From positions 1 through 46,621 of the forward strand of contig CANHJD010000002.1 of assembly GCA_947461145.1 (NCBI GenBank): 46,621 bases of DNA, read 5' to 3'. The notes under the pieces are model-generated. The model ran no database searches, was not told where the DNA came from, and saw only the letters and a program-made list of their open reading frames with translations. The DNA comes from Bacteriovoracaceae bacterium (GTDB taxonomy: Bacteria > Bdellovibrionota > Bacteriovoracia > Bacteriovoracales > Bacteriovoracaceae). A program made the position numbers and the translations under genes. The stretch's first letter is position 1; each line of letters begins with the position of its first letter. Below, piece by piece: positions 16,394 to 25,497 of the stretch.

Positions 16394-16833
16394 AACTAAA
16401 GTTTGAGACAATTGTTCCTTGTGAGTTAAGCGTCGTAAAGAAAGGATTTACCAAAGATCTTTTCATGGCCCTCAAGCCACCATTTGTAACACTTAATGTG
16501 GAACGTTTCGATGGATGCTCTGCCGGTAATGAAGTCCACTTAAATTTAAAGTCAATTGGACCCGCCCAAAAATGGGTAAGCCATATCACTGACGAACAGC
16601 AAACTGATAAAGAGTGGTTTTTTATTGACGAGGGCTTCAAGATTCCATGGCCTCTAGCGAAATGGAAGCATGTTCATAAAGTTGTCTCTATAAATGATAA
16701 ATCTTCTTTAATTGTTGATGACATAAACTTTGATTGTGTTTTTCCTTGGATGAATGGTCTTTTTTATCCTGTTTTGTGGCTAAGCTTTTCTGTTCGCCCT
16801 TCTCGTTATAAAAAATATTTTGAAGGAAAATAA
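16390..16833 (+). CDS. SRPBCC (START/polyketide cyclase-like) ligand-binding protein
   Basis: A 147-residue protein matching the helix-grip fold pattern of the SRPBCC group: an opening strand FETIVPCELSVVKKGFTKDLF, then LNVERFDGCSAGNEVHLNL, a long C-terminal strand and helix (FPWMNGLFYPVLWLSFSV). No catalytic residues are assigned; members of this group bind lipids or other hydrophobic ligands. It is coupled to the upstream secreted coiled-coil gene and to the esterase downstream (its stop shares a base with the next ATG), which together with the lipase and lipid-like transporter context suggests a lipid-related role (inference). Confidence 0.7.
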   Translation: MKLKFETIVPCELSVVKKGFTKDLFMALKPPFVTLNVERFDGCSAGNEVHLNLKSIGPAQKWVSHITDEQQTDKEWFFIDEGFKIPWPLAKWKHVHKVVSINDKSSLIVDDINFDCVFPWMNGLFYPVLWLSFSVRPSRYKKYFEGK

Positions 16834-17423
16834 TGAAGTTAGTGACTCTTCTAATGATACTCATGAGTTTTGCAGCTCATGCGAAAACAATACTTTTTTT
16901 AGGCGACTCACTTACGGAAGGTTACCAACTTTCCAGGGAAGAGGCTTTTCCTGCACTTATTGAACAAGAGCTAAAAAAGGTATTTCCCTCTACAAAAGTT
17001 ATCAATGGGGGAGTTAGTGGTGCAACCACTGCGAGTGGAGTGAAAAGACTAGGATGGTATTTAAAGTCAAAGCCTGACATCATAGTTCTCGCCCTAGGCT
17101 CAAATGATGGTCTTAGAGGATTAAGACTAGAACAATCAGAGAAAAATCTTTCTGAAGTCATTGAGAAGGCAAAGGCTTCTGACATTAAAATTTTACTCGT
17201 TGGAATGAAAATGCCTACTAACTATGGTGAGACTTATAGAAAGAGTTTTGAAAAACTCTTTGTCAGTCTTGCAAAAAAATACAAGATTCCTTTATTACCT
17301 TTCTTACTTGAGGGTGTAGGTGGAAAGCCAAAACTTAATCTACCTGATGGTATTCATCCAAATACAGCTGGACATAAAATTATGGCGCAAACTGTTCTGA
17401 AAGCGTTGAGGCCCTTATTATGA
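16833..17423 (+). CDS. tesA: Periplasmic SGNH esterase (TesA-like)
   Basis: A 196-residue SGNH hydrolase with a signal peptide (cleavage at about residue 17, AHA). Catalytic residues are visible: Ser26 in GDSLTEG, the Gly/Asn of block III in LGSNDGL (89-93), and Asp172/His175 in DGIHPN. In E. coli, TesA is a periplasmic thioesterase/lysophospholipase. Its gene adjoins ybbA-ybbP there, as here, though divergently in E. coli. It overlaps the ATP-binding gene by 4 bases (ATGA). Confidence 0.9.
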   Translation: MKLVTLLMILMSFAAHAKTILFLGDSLTEGYQLSREEAFPALIEQELKKVFPSTKVINGGVSGATTASGVKRLGWYLKSKPDIIVLALGSNDGLRGLRLEQSEKNLSEVIEKAKASDIKILLVGMKMPTNYGETYRKSFEKLFVSLAKKYKIPLLPFLLEGVGGKPKLNLPDGIHPNTAGHKIMAQTVLKALRPLL

Positions 17424-18076
17424 TGAAATTAATTAACGTGAAAAAAAATTATGGGCTTGGGCTTTCTCGGTTGGAAGTTTTGAAAGGGATTACGCTTGAA
17501 ATACAAACAGGAGAGACACTGGCCCTTGTTGGAAAGTCTGGCTCAGGAAAATCTACACTTTTGTCACTTATGGCAGGACTGGATCAATTGGATGAAGGAG
17601 AAATTTGGGTTGATGATAAATGTTTAGGCAAGCTCAATGAGAAGGAGTTAACAATTTTTAGGGCGATCAATATGGGAATTGTATTTCAACAGTTCCATCT
17701 CGTATCGACCCTCACTGCTTTTGAAAATATTCTTTTGCCATTAAGTCTTTTAAAGCAAACGGATGCAATAAAGACTGCTGAAGAATTAATTGAAAAAGTT
17801 GGGCTAGCTTCTCGTGGGGGACATTTGCCTTCCGAATTGAGTGGTGGCGAGTGCCAAAGGGTGGCAATTGCGAGAGCTTTGGCAACAAAGCCAAAAATTT
17901 TATTTGCTGATGAGCCGAGTGGTAATTTGGATGAAGAAACTGGTGAGAAGGTTATGGATCTTTTGTTTAAGATGGTCTCGGATACGAATACCACTCTTGT
18001 CTTAGTGACTCATGATAAGGATCTTTCAAAAAGATGTTCCCGTATTGTTCATCTGGAGCACGGGAGTTTGGCGTGA
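17420..18076 (+). CDS. ybbA: ABC transporter ATP-binding protein (YbbA-like)
   Basis: A 218-residue ABC ATPase of the MacB/LolD class. Walker A GKSGSGKST (about residues 38-46), the Q-loop with VFQQFHL, signature LSGGE (in PSELSGGECQRVAIARAL), Walker B ILFADEPSGNLD and the H-loop LVTHD are all present. In E. coli YbbA pairs with YbbP. It lies between the TesA-like esterase and the permease, with overlaps on both sides: its TGA overlaps the permease start GTG. Confidence 0.93.
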   Translation: MMKLINVKKNYGLGLSRLEVLKGITLEIQTGETLALVGKSGSGKSTLLSLMAGLDQLDEGEIWVDDKCLGKLNEKELTIFRAINMGIVFQQFHLVSTLTAFENILLPLSLLKQTDAIKTAEELIEKVGLASRGGHLPSELSGGECQRVAIARALATKPKILFADEPSGNLDEETGEKVMDLLFKMVSDTNTTLVLVTHDKDLSKRCSRIVHLEHGSLA

Positions 18077-20604
18077 TTTATAAGATCTTTTTAATCAAAG
18101 AGATTAAAAAGTATCCCCTTTTCTATTTATTACTTATTTTCATCCTTTCATTAGGAATGATAGGCCTTGCCTCCATAAATGTCGTCTCCCAGCAAGTGAA
18201 AAGTAAACTGGATGCGAACGCAAAGGAGTTACTCACCTCAGATATCGTTGTCAGTGCGAGAAGAGATTTACTGGATGACGAAAAAAAATCACTACGTTCA
18301 GTTTTAGATTCGATCCCACATAAAAGTTACAAACTGATTGATATTTATTCGATGGTAAGACTTGAAAAAAATGCTCAAACAAGACTCGTTGAAATTCGCT
18401 CCTTTGAACAAGGGTTCCCATTTTATGGGGCGATTACTCTCGCGAATGGCAAGTTTGAATCTCAAGGCCTTTATATTTCTCAAGATCTTGCTAGACTTTG
18501 GGGAGCTGCAGTTGGTGAAGAGTTAAAAGTAGGAGAGAAAAAATTTAAAATTCTCGGGATAGTTATTAAAGATAGTTCTCAAGGATTAAGAGGTTTTTCA
18601 CTCGCTCCGAGAATTTACTTGCCTTTGAGAGATGTCGAGACAACTGGACTTTTAAGACCGGGCTCAACTGGCAGCTTTGCTTATCATTATTTAATTCCTA
18701 AATTCCGGGATAAAGATTTTGAAATATTAAAAAAGGATCTACTTTCAAAATTGCCTGATCTTGCTCTCAAGGTCACGCTCCCCAAGGAGGGGAGTGAGCA
18801 AACTGGAAGGGTCATGGAATATTTGACTGACTTTATGTCTCTTTCTGCACTTGTAGGTTTGATCCTCTCACTTGTAGGGATCTTTTATTTCTATCAATCT
18901 CATCTTGTGACACGGCTTAAAGATTTTTGCCTCTATCATTTGTTTGGATTACAAAAAGGAGAACTCCTTTGGGGACTCATCCTTCAGTTCCTTGTGGTTT
19001 TTACTGTTGTTAGTTTGATTGTCATTCTTTCTATAAACCCTTTGTATAGTTTTTTACGGCCGTATTTATCTCAAACCTTAGGGATAGACTTAAATTCTAC
19101 TTTTAAGCTTAATTCGTTAATCTTGTATTTTCCTATACTTTTTACCCTTTCTCTTTCTATTCTGATGCCACTTTTTTTTGGTCTCATGAGAACTTCCATG
19201 GGAGTTCAGCTCAAGTCGGCAAAAATTTCGTTGGGGAAGTTTCAGTATTATGATTTTATTCCCTTTCTCATCTGCCTTTGGGGTTTTGCTATCTTTCTTA
19301 GTCATTCTCTTAAAATAGGTTCTCTTTTTTTCTGGGGATTAATGTTGGTTTTTGGAGTGTCGACATTTTTTATAAAATCACTTCAATGGCTACTAAAAAA
19401 ATATTTCACCGGCAAAGAATTAGTTTTCATTAATCTTGAATTTGGATTGGCAATTCGAAGCTTTATTCATTCAGGACATTCCTTGACGATGAGTTTTTTG
19501 TCTCTTGCAATAGGAACAACTCTTATTTCTCTTATCTTGCAATTAGATGGGCTCATTCAGAAAGAATTTGTACTGGATGAAAAAAAACCAAGTCTCTTTC
19601 TTTTTGATATCCAAGAGGAGCAGTTAGACCCCCTGGTTAAATTATCTACCAAAATGGGAGTTACATTAGAGGGAATTACGCCCATGATTAGGGCACGTCT
19701 GGAAAAAGTTAATGGAGTTCCTTTTAATAGGGTAGAGGAAAGCGGTAATCTTCGCACTCGAGAAGACGAGGTCGAAGCAAGGATGAAAAATCGTGGAATA
19801 AATCTAACCTATAGGAAGAATTTAAGTTCGGCCGAGAGACTTGTCGATGGCGAGGAGTTCCCAATCTCTAGTAATGATAAAGAGAGAGCTGCTTTTGTTT
19901 CTCTGGAAAAAAGATTTGCTCAGCGAATGGGTTTAAAGCTTGGCGATAAAGTCTCCTTTGATATTCAAGGCGTAGAAATTGAAGGTATTGTAAAAAACTT
20001 CCGAGAAGTGAAATGGACTAGTTTCTATCCAAACTTTTTTGTTAATGTGGAGCCCGGTTTCTTGGAAGAAGCTCCCAAAACATTTTTGGCAGTACTCCCG
20101 CAAATTGATGAGAAGAGAAAGACTCTGTTCCAAAGGTCAACAGTTGAAATCTTTTCAAATGTTTCATTTATTGATGTCGGAGAATTAATTGGCAAAATCT
20201 CTGATATTTTCAAAAAGTCGCGGCAGGCGATTGAGGTTATTTCCTGGTTAAGCCTTAGTATTGGTTTTGTTATTCTTTATGGTCTTGCCCATGATCAGGT
20301 CTACCGACGCTATTATGATCTCGCATTAATGAAAACTTTAGGCTTTGGCGCCTTATCGTTAAGAAAGTATCTTTTGATTGAATTTGGTTTACTTTTTTCT
20401 TTGGCCTCCGTGATTGGATTTTTTTTAGGATGGCTTATCGCGGTATTAATTGGCTCTGAAGCCTTTAAACTTTCCTGGAGCATTGACTGGGGTAAGTTCT
20501 TTTTTCCAATCTTACTTTTAAGCATTCTCTGTTTAGTAACGATTCTTGCCTCATCATGGCGTGCCATTAAAGCAAAACCCAGAGAGCTTTTGTCAGGCTC
20601 TTAA
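18073..20604 (+). CDS. ybbP: FtsX-like ABC transporter permease (YbbP-like)
   Basis: An 843-residue permease with two FtsX-type membrane modules: a start helix (FYLLLIFILSLGM), helices near residues 260-400, a middle large extracytoplasmic domain, and C-terminal helices (about residues 730-835, with SWLSLSIGFVILYGLAH and SVIGFFLGWLIAVLIGS). I chose GTG at 18073, with GGGAG seven bases upstream and a 4-base overlap with ybbA. An in-frame ATG at 18034 would add 13 residues but lies deep inside ybbA. It probably works with YbbA, and possibly with the TesA-like esterase, on lipids or envelope components. Confidence 0.9.
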   Translation: MIYKIFLIKEIKKYPLFYLLLIFILSLGMIGLASINVVSQQVKSKLDANAKELLTSDIVVSARRDLLDDEKKSLRSVLDSIPHKSYKLIDIYSMVRLEKNAQTRLVEIRSFEQGFPFYGAITLANGKFESQGLYISQDLARLWGAAVGEELKVGEKKFKILGIVIKDSSQGLRGFSLAPRIYLPLRDVETTGLLRPGSTGSFAYHYLIPKFRDKDFEILKKDLLSKLPDLALKVTLPKEGSEQTGRVMEYLTDFMSLSALVGLILSLVGIFYFYQSHLVTRLKDFCLYHLFGLQKGELLWGLILQFLVVFTVVSLIVILSINPLYSFLRPYLSQTLGIDLNSTFKLNSLILYFPILFTLSLSILMPLFFGLMRTSMGVQLKSAKISLGKFQYYDFIPFLICLWGFAIFLSHSLKIGSLFFWGLMLVFGVSTFFIKSLQWLLKKYFTGKELVFINLEFGLAIRSFIHSGHSLTMSFLSLAIGTTLISLILQLDGLIQKEFVLDEKKPSLFLFDIQEEQLDPLVKLSTKMGVTLEGITPMIRARLEKVNGVPFNRVEESGNLRTREDEVEARMKNRGINLTYRKNLSSAERLVDGEEFPISSNDKERAAFVSLEKRFAQRMGLKLGDKVSFDIQGVEIEGIVKNFREVKWTSFYPNFFVNVEPGFLEEAPKTFLAVLPQIDEKRKTLFQRSTVEIFSNVSFIDVGELIGKISDIFKKSRQAIEVISWLSLSIGFVILYGLAHDQVYRRYYDLALMKTLGFGALSLRKYLLIEFGLLFSLASVIGFFLGWLIAVLIGSEAFKLSWSIDWGKFFFPILLLSILCLVTILASSWRAIKAKPRELLSGS

Positions 20605-20666
20605 ATCTCGTTTTTCAAGCCTTTTTACTTTTCAACCCTTATCTGACTCACTAAAATTTTGAGCAT

Positions 20667-21344
20667 ATGTTTGGAATTGAATTTTCAGAAGCTGGTCTTC
20701 TTAACTTTTTTGCCCCTTTCGCTTATGAGCCTTCTAAGGTTTATATATTTGTTTGCTGTTTTATGCTGGCTGCCTCGTTTGGGCTCCCCATCCCTGAAGA
20801 GTTAACTCTTATTAGTGTAGGTTTGGTTGCTAATATGGCGCAACACCCAGATTTGTATCCACCTCCATACCCTGGTGCTCCTGGAGTAGAGACAGTAACC
20901 TTGTGCTTTGTCTCTTTCTTTGCGGTCTTTTGCAGCGATCTGGTCGTTTACCTCATAGGCAAGATATTTGGTGGTCGAATAATTAAAACGAAGTTTTTCC
21001 AGAAGAGATTTGCCGGTTCTGGTTTTGATAAAATCAACTCTTGGTTTCAGCGCTTTGGTGGATGGGCCTGTGGTATTTTTCGATTCACACCAGGGCTTAG
21101 ATTCCCAGGACATTTGAGTTGTGGTCTTTTAGGAATTCCTGTTTGGAAATTTTGTGCGATTGATGGTCTTGCTGCCCTAATTTCAGTTCCAACTCAGGTT
21201 TACTTTGTTGCAACATATGGCCGAGTGGTTTTAACTTACCTCAAAGAGATTAAAATCTATCTTCTAGTCGCCGCTGGAGTTGCTTTACTTGTCTGGCTTG
21301 GAAGAAAAATTTATCTAAAAAATGTCGCTCGAAGAGCTATCTAG
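20667..21344 (+). CDS. DedA family membrane protein
   Basis: A 225-residue polytopic protein with DedA/Tvp38 landmarks: FGLPIPEELTLISVG (Pro and Glu of the first re-entrant hairpin), a DxxxYxxG-type region, and the Arg-containing FRFTPGLRFPGHLSCGLLG (second hairpin). DedA proteins act as lipid-carrier flippases or proton-dependent transporters of undecaprenyl phosphate or phosphatidylethanolamine. A periplasmic-looking Pro/Tyr-rich insert (YPPPYPGAPG) follows the first hairpin. Its TAG overlaps the stop of the convergent gene (CTAG). Confidence 0.85.
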   Translation: MFGIEFSEAGLLNFFAPFAYEPSKVYIFVCCFMLAASFGLPIPEELTLISVGLVANMAQHPDLYPPPYPGAPGVETVTLCFVSFFAVFCSDLVVYLIGKIFGGRIIKTKFFQKRFAGSGFDKINSWFQRFGGWACGIFRFTPGLRFPGHLSCGLLGIPVWKFCAIDGLAALISVPTQVYFVATYGRVVLTYLKEIKIYLLVAAGVALLVWLGRKIYLKNVARRAI

Positions 21345-21841
21345 TTAAATAGTTCACAAGCTTCTTCAAGTTTTAAAGCAAGTTCCTTACGAAATTGGCC
21401 AAGGTCAGAGTATTTAAATTGAATTTCTTTTGTTACTGACTTCGTTTTATCTTCAAAGCGAAAGAAGTCCCAGTTTATATTGGATGTAATAACTAGATGC
21501 CCTTTCTCTGCACCAAGTTCTTTAATTTTTATTTCAAGTGAGTACCTGACTGTTGGTTTTTGTGCTTTTGGGATTGATCTTGCTAGGTTCATGATACCAA
21601 TTTTCGCCTCAGCATTTTTTACTTTTAGCGCCTCAACCATATTGGATTCAAAACTTTCTCCACCATATGTATATGGGGCAACTTCTTGGGCTTTTAAGTC
21701 CTTGGTTTCAGAAGTTTCAAGGTAGCGGTAAAGAAAGTTGTCTAAGGTCGTAAGCAAATAATCATGAAGCTTGCCCTCGTCGTCAAAGGTATGTTTAACC
21801 TTGTCTTGCCAGTCATGGATTAGTTTTGAGTTATCAGTCAT
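21341..21841 (-). CDS. Conserved protein of unknown function
   Basis: A 166-residue cytoplasmic protein from an ATG at 21841, chosen because AAGGGAAA precedes it; an upstream in-frame start at 21991 would add 50 residues that run into the opposite-strand AlkB gene. It has no membrane segment. The sequence is helical at first (DWQDKVKHTFDDEGKLHDYLL), then has strands around VRYSLEIKIKELG and GHLVITSNINWDFFRFED, and ends with a helix. I do not recognise it. Its start is 24 bases from the divergent AlkB-like gene. Confidence 0.65.
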   Translation of the reverse strand: MTDNSKLIHDWQDKVKHTFDDEGKLHDYLLTTLDNFLYRYLETSETKDLKAQEVAPYTYGGESFESNMVEALKVKNAEAKIGIMNLARSIPKAQKPTVRYSLEIKIKELGAEKGHLVITSNINWDFFRFEDKTKSVTKEIQFKYSDLGQFRKELALKLEEACELFN

Positions 21842-21865
21842 GCCACTTTCCCTTAGAATAGGCCT

Positions 21866-22522
21866 ATGCGAGTTCTTACGCCTAGATCCGATTTTGTTAT
21901 TGTAGAGGATTACTTCTCGGCTACGCAAGCAGCGGAGTTGTTGGATTGGCTCATAAAAATAGGGCAGGACCCCATAAGAGGTTTTCAGCATCCCGACTTA
22001 AAGCCGAATCGCTTTCACAAACGGCCAAAATACCCAGTAAAAAAGTTCATGTGTCTTGGGCTCTATTGGAGTCCACTTGAGTATAATTATTCACCCTATG
22101 TGAGTGCTCAGGAGATAAAACCTTTTCCCATACCAAATTCCCTAAAAGAGTTGGTCTTAAATATTCTTCAGGAACACTATCCCTGGAAAGAGTATTCTCC
22201 TGAAACTGTCCTGGTGAACTACTACACCAAAGATTCCTCCATGGGCCTTCATGTCGACAAAGATGAGGAAGACCAAATCGCTCCCATCATTGGTCTTAAT
22301 TTTGGGTCAACTTGTCGCTTCTTGTTTGAAGATGAGCAGGGAGAGATGAGAGAGATAAAAATACCTGGAAATTGTGTTTATATTTTTGGCCGCAAGGCCA
22401 GATTGATGCGCCATGGTTTAGGTTCAATTTATTCTAAGACTCTTTCTCCTGGAAGCGAGACATATCTAGACAATAAAGAGAGAATTAATCTAACAATTCG
22501 TCAGGTTTTTTCTCACAAATAA
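21866..22522 (+). CDS. alkB: AlkB-like 2-oxoglutarate/Fe(II) dioxygenase
   Basis: A 218-residue protein with the complete iron facial triad: His129 and Asp131 in GLHVDKDE, His183 in RHGLGSI; and the 2-oxoglutarate-binding arginines Arg206 and Arg212 in ERINLTIRQ. VNYY at 117-120 matches the AlkB Asn-Tyr motif. AlkB removes methyl groups from N1-methyladenine and N3-methylcytosine in alkylated DNA or RNA by oxidation. Next to it are a peroxidase and an unknown protein. No ada-like gene is near. Confidence 0.88.
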   Translation: MRVLTPRSDFVIVEDYFSATQAAELLDWLIKIGQDPIRGFQHPDLKPNRFHKRPKYPVKKFMCLGLYWSPLEYNYSPYVSAQEIKPFPIPNSLKELVLNILQEHYPWKEYSPETVLVNYYTKDSSMGLHVDKDEEDQIAPIIGLNFGSTCRFLFEDEQGEMREIKIPGNCVYIFGRKARLMRHGLGSIYSKTLSPGSETYLDNKERINLTIRQVFSHK

Positions 22523-22536
22523 ATAAAAGGGATATT

Positions 22537-23067
22537 ATGCGTATATTTTTGCTGTCTTTTCTGTTTACCTCTCTCGTTTTTGCTCAGGATATTTATTCTA
22601 TCAAAGAGAAAAGCATCACAGGTGAAGACTTTCTAATGAGTTCTCTCAAGGGGAAGGTTGTCCTGATTGTTAATATCGCCTCACAATGTGGTTATACACC
22701 CCAACTCGAAAAGTTAGAGGAGCTTTATCTAAAATACAAGGCCAAGGGTCTAGTCGTTTTGGGTGTGCCAACAAATGATTTTGGAGGTCAAACTCCAGAG
22801 GATGACAAGGCCATGCTTGAGTTTTGTTCAAAAAAATATAAGGCGACATTTCCAATTCTGACGAAAAAAACGATTCAAGGTAAAGAGAAGCGTGAACTTT
22901 ATAAGCTACTTACTGAAAAAACGCCAAAAAATCTTCAAGGTGAGGTTGGTTGGAACTTTGAGAAATTTCTTATCAACAAGAAGGGTGAAGTCGTCAATCG
23001 TATGCGCCCGTCATTGGATCCAATGGACGAGGAAATGTTTTCAAAAATAGAGGCCCAGCTTAAATGA
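22537..23067 (+). CDS. Secreted glutathione peroxidase-like protein
   Basis: A 176-residue cysteine-type glutathione peroxidase with a signal peptide (cleaved near residue 16, VFAQ), so the enzyme is probably periplasmic. The catalytic tetrad is visible: Cys51 in NIASQCGYT, Gln85 in FGGQTPE, Trp139 and Asn140 in WNFEKFL. A Cys97 in EFCSKKY could be a resolving residue, as in thioredoxin-dependent members. It reduces hydroperoxides. It overlaps the following oxidoreductase gene by 4 bases (ATGA). Confidence 0.9.
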   Translation: MRIFLLSFLFTSLVFAQDIYSIKEKSITGEDFLMSSLKGKVVLIVNIASQCGYTPQLEKLEELYLKYKAKGLVVLGVPTNDFGGQTPEDDKAMLEFCSKKYKATFPILTKKTIQGKEKRELYKLLTEKTPKNLQGEVGWNFEKFLINKKGEVVNRMRPSLDPMDEEMFSKIEAQLK

Positions 23068-24476
23068 AAAAAACTTATGTCGTTGGTGGCGGTGGCGGGG
23101 GTATTGCTTCGGCCCTCTTGGCTTCAATTCGAGGAGATAACGTTACATTATTTGAGGCCCATGAAAATTTAGGAGGCTGTGCCTCCTGGTTTGATCGTGG
23201 TCCATTTTCTTTTGATGTAGGTGCAACAACACTAAGTGGAATGGGCCCTGGTGAGCCTTTAGGAAAACTCTTTAATTTGATTGGAGAACAACCTCAATTA
23301 ACTGTTGTGAATCCTGGCATTGTCTTCCACCTCTCTAGTGGTGATGTATTGAGTTATTATAAAGATTTTGATTTGTGGATGAAGGAACTTGAAAGGGTTT
23401 TTCCAAATCTTAATCATCGCCCTTTTTGGGAAAAAGTTTTTGAAATTAACAGTAAGGCGTGGGGTCTTCTGGATAATCTCTCCAGCTTTCCTTTTTCTAC
23501 AATCGAGGACTTTTTTCAGATTCTAAAAGCTCCACAATATTTCTCTTTGTACCCTTACCTCCTTGTTTCTACAGAGATGATGCTGAAACGCTATAACCTA
23601 GATCATCCACTTTATAATGAATTATTGAATGGTATTCTTCTTATTTCAGCTCAGACCGAAGCGAGAAACTTGCCTTTTCTTGTAGGCGCGATGGGACTTT
23701 CATATCCTCGAGAAACTTTTGCACCGGTGGGAGGGATGAAGGGTTTCATGCAGTTTTTAGAAAAAGTTTGTCATGAAAAAAATATTCAGGTCTTTAAGTC
23801 GGCAAAAGTTGAAAAGATTGCTGGCCATGACCTTGTCCTTACTGATGGTAGAAGCTTTAGGGGAGATGAATTTATCTTAAATCTTCCTTGTTGGAATATT
23901 CCTGCACTCTTTCCTGAAGATAAAAATGCTTTCCATCTTGAGCGAGCAGAAGAAAAATCCGCTTGGGGGGCTTTTGTGGTGTATTTGGGAATTAAGGCAA
24001 ATATTCGTGATTCCTATCATCAGATTCATTTGAATCACCCTCTGGTTAGAAATTATTTTGCTTCTTTTTCTATACCTGAAGATCTGAAGCGTGCTCCCAC
24101 TGGTTGGCAGTCGGTTACAATTTCAACCCACATTGATGCGGCCTCATGGTTTGAAATGGAGAAGGTCGAATATCGAGAAGCCAAACAAGAGATCATGCAT
24201 CTTATTCTTGAAGACTTCAAAAAGAGATTCGACATTCAAGAGACAAAATATGTGACGGGTGGAACACCTAAAACATTTGAACGTTATACTGGGCGCCATC
24301 TGGGTTATGTGGGGGGACTCCCATTTTTGTTTGGATCGAACCCATGGAGACTCATTGGCCATAAGACTCCCATCTCAAACGTCTTCAGAGTGGGGGATAC
24401 AACTTTTCCTGGGCAGGGAGTGGTGGGAGTTGTCGCTGGAGCGCTGGCCCTGCATAAGGAAATGATTAAGAAATAA
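23064..24476 (+). CDS. FAD-dependent desaturase/isomerase (CrtI/CrtISO-like)
   Basis: A 470-residue flavoprotein with a dinucleotide-binding start (YVVGGGGGGIASALLAS), followed by the GGCASWFDRGPFSFDVGATT stretch typical of phytoene desaturase relatives, and the C-terminal FAD site GDTTFPGQGVVGVVAG. No other carotenoid gene is in the window. Alternatives are carotenoid isomerase, retinol saturase-like or other polyene oxidoreductases. The operon with a periplasmic peroxidase hints at oxidative protection (inference). Its last 11 bases overlap the convergent MscS gene. Confidence 0.82.
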   Translation: MKKTYVVGGGGGGIASALLASIRGDNVTLFEAHENLGGCASWFDRGPFSFDVGATTLSGMGPGEPLGKLFNLIGEQPQLTVVNPGIVFHLSSGDVLSYYKDFDLWMKELERVFPNLNHRPFWEKVFEINSKAWGLLDNLSSFPFSTIEDFFQILKAPQYFSLYPYLLVSTEMMLKRYNLDHPLYNELLNGILLISAQTEARNLPFLVGAMGLSYPRETFAPVGGMKGFMQFLEKVCHEKNIQVFKSAKVEKIAGHDLVLTDGRSFRGDEFILNLPCWNIPALFPEDKNAFHLERAEEKSAWGAFVVYLGIKANIRDSYHQIHLNHPLVRNYFASFSIPEDLKRAPTGWQSVTISTHIDAASWFEMEKVEYREAKQEIMHLILEDFKKRFDIQETKYVTGGTPKTFERYTGRHLGYVGGLPFLFGSNPWRLIGHKTPISNVFRVGDTTFPGQGVVGVVAGALALHKEMIKK

Positions 24477-25356
24477 CCTTCACATCCAATGAGCGATCCA
24501 TTTTTAAGCGAAAATCTCTCTGAGGAAAGGCCATTTCAATTTTGTGGTGACGGAATTTTTCATCAATTTTAAAGCGCACTTCGCTTTTCACATGATTAAG
24601 TGAGGCTACTTTCTCAGTGTCGCAATAGAAAATTAGCTGGAAGTTGAGGTTACTGTCGGCAAAGTCTGTAAAGAAGACGTAGGGAAGTGGGGACTGCTCA
24701 ATATGTTCATTATTAAGCATGATATCCATACAAATATTTTCGACCTGCTTTACGTCTGAGCCATAGGCCACACCGAAATCTAATGTTGCCCTTATGGTTG
24801 TGGTTTCAAAATTCCAATTGAGCACACCTTTCTCTAAGAAAAAGCTATTGGGAACGATGAAGACTTTATTGTCAGCGTTTCTAATTTTTGTGCTTCTTGT
24901 GCCAATAGATAATACTGTTCCAGTTAAACCATCAACTTCGACCACGTCGCCAACCTTAATGGGTTGCTCTACTAGCATGATCACACCAGAGATAAAATTG
25001 TTAACTATATTTTGTGAGCCAAATCCCACTCCAATTGCAAGTGCGCCACCCACAACAGTAAAGACCGTAAGAGGGATCCCAGCAATAGTAAGGGAGAGAG
25101 TTACAAATAAGGCAAGGCATCCATAAAAAGCAAAGGTTTGATAGGTGGTCTGAGAAGCTTTATCCTCAACGAAACGTAGAATAAGTTTCTTATTAATGAG
25201 TTTAACCATTAAACGTGACAGGCGTGTGGCAAATAAAAGTAAGATAAGGGCAACGACAACGTTACCAAGGCTTAATTTAATCCCTGCAATGGTAATAAGT
25301 TTAATTTTCCAGATTAAATCAACGGCGGATAGGGTTTCTTGAAGACCATTGTCCAT
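24466..25356 (-). CDS. MscS family mechanosensitive channel
   Basis: A 296-residue channel with three transmembrane helices, the pore-lining one carrying the Gly/Ala pattern AIGVGFGSQNIVNNFISGVIM at about residues 120-140, then the beta domain starting QPIKVGDVVEVDGLTG and the FIVPNS motif. It opens under membrane tension and lets solutes out after hypo-osmotic shock. I chose the ATG at 25356 because AGAGG lies about eight bases upstream; an ATG 21 bases earlier has no such site. Confidence 0.9.
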   Translation of the reverse strand: MDNGLQETLSAVDLIWKIKLITIAGIKLSLGNVVVALILLLFATRLSRLMVKLINKKLILRFVEDKASQTTYQTFAFYGCLALFVTLSLTIAGIPLTVFTVVGGALAIGVGFGSQNIVNNFISGVIMLVEQPIKVGDVVEVDGLTGTVLSIGTRSTKIRNADNKVFIVPNSFFLEKGVLNWNFETTTIRATLDFGVAYGSDVKQVENICMDIMLNNEHIEQSPLPYVFFTDFADSNLNFQLIFYCDTEKVASLNHVKSEVRFKIDEKFRHHKIEMAFPQRDFRLKMDRSLDVKVIS

Positions 25357-25429
25357 GGCATTACCTCTGAGAGTCAAAACAATTTATAACAAGTTAAATT
25401 TGTCATGGAGGTTAGGGGTTCGTAAAGGG

Positions 25430-25459
25430 TTTACGATGCTATTAAGATGAGTCTATCAT
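25430..25459 (+). promoter_or_regulatory. Candidate promoter of the exbB-exbD-lyase unit
   Basis: TTTACG (25430-25435), 18 bases, TATCAT (25454-25459), 38 bases before the exbB ATG. The -10 matches 5 of 6, the -35 4 of 6. Unsupported beyond this. Confidence 0.3.
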
Positions 25460-25497
25460 TATGGTGTCAGTTTTTAAGTGTTTAAAAAGGGAGTTTT

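Noticed and set aside
18034-18072. Upstream ATG start for the YbbP permease
   Set aside because: It would overlap ybbA by 43 bases. GTG at 18073 has GGGAG in place and a 4-base coupling overlap.
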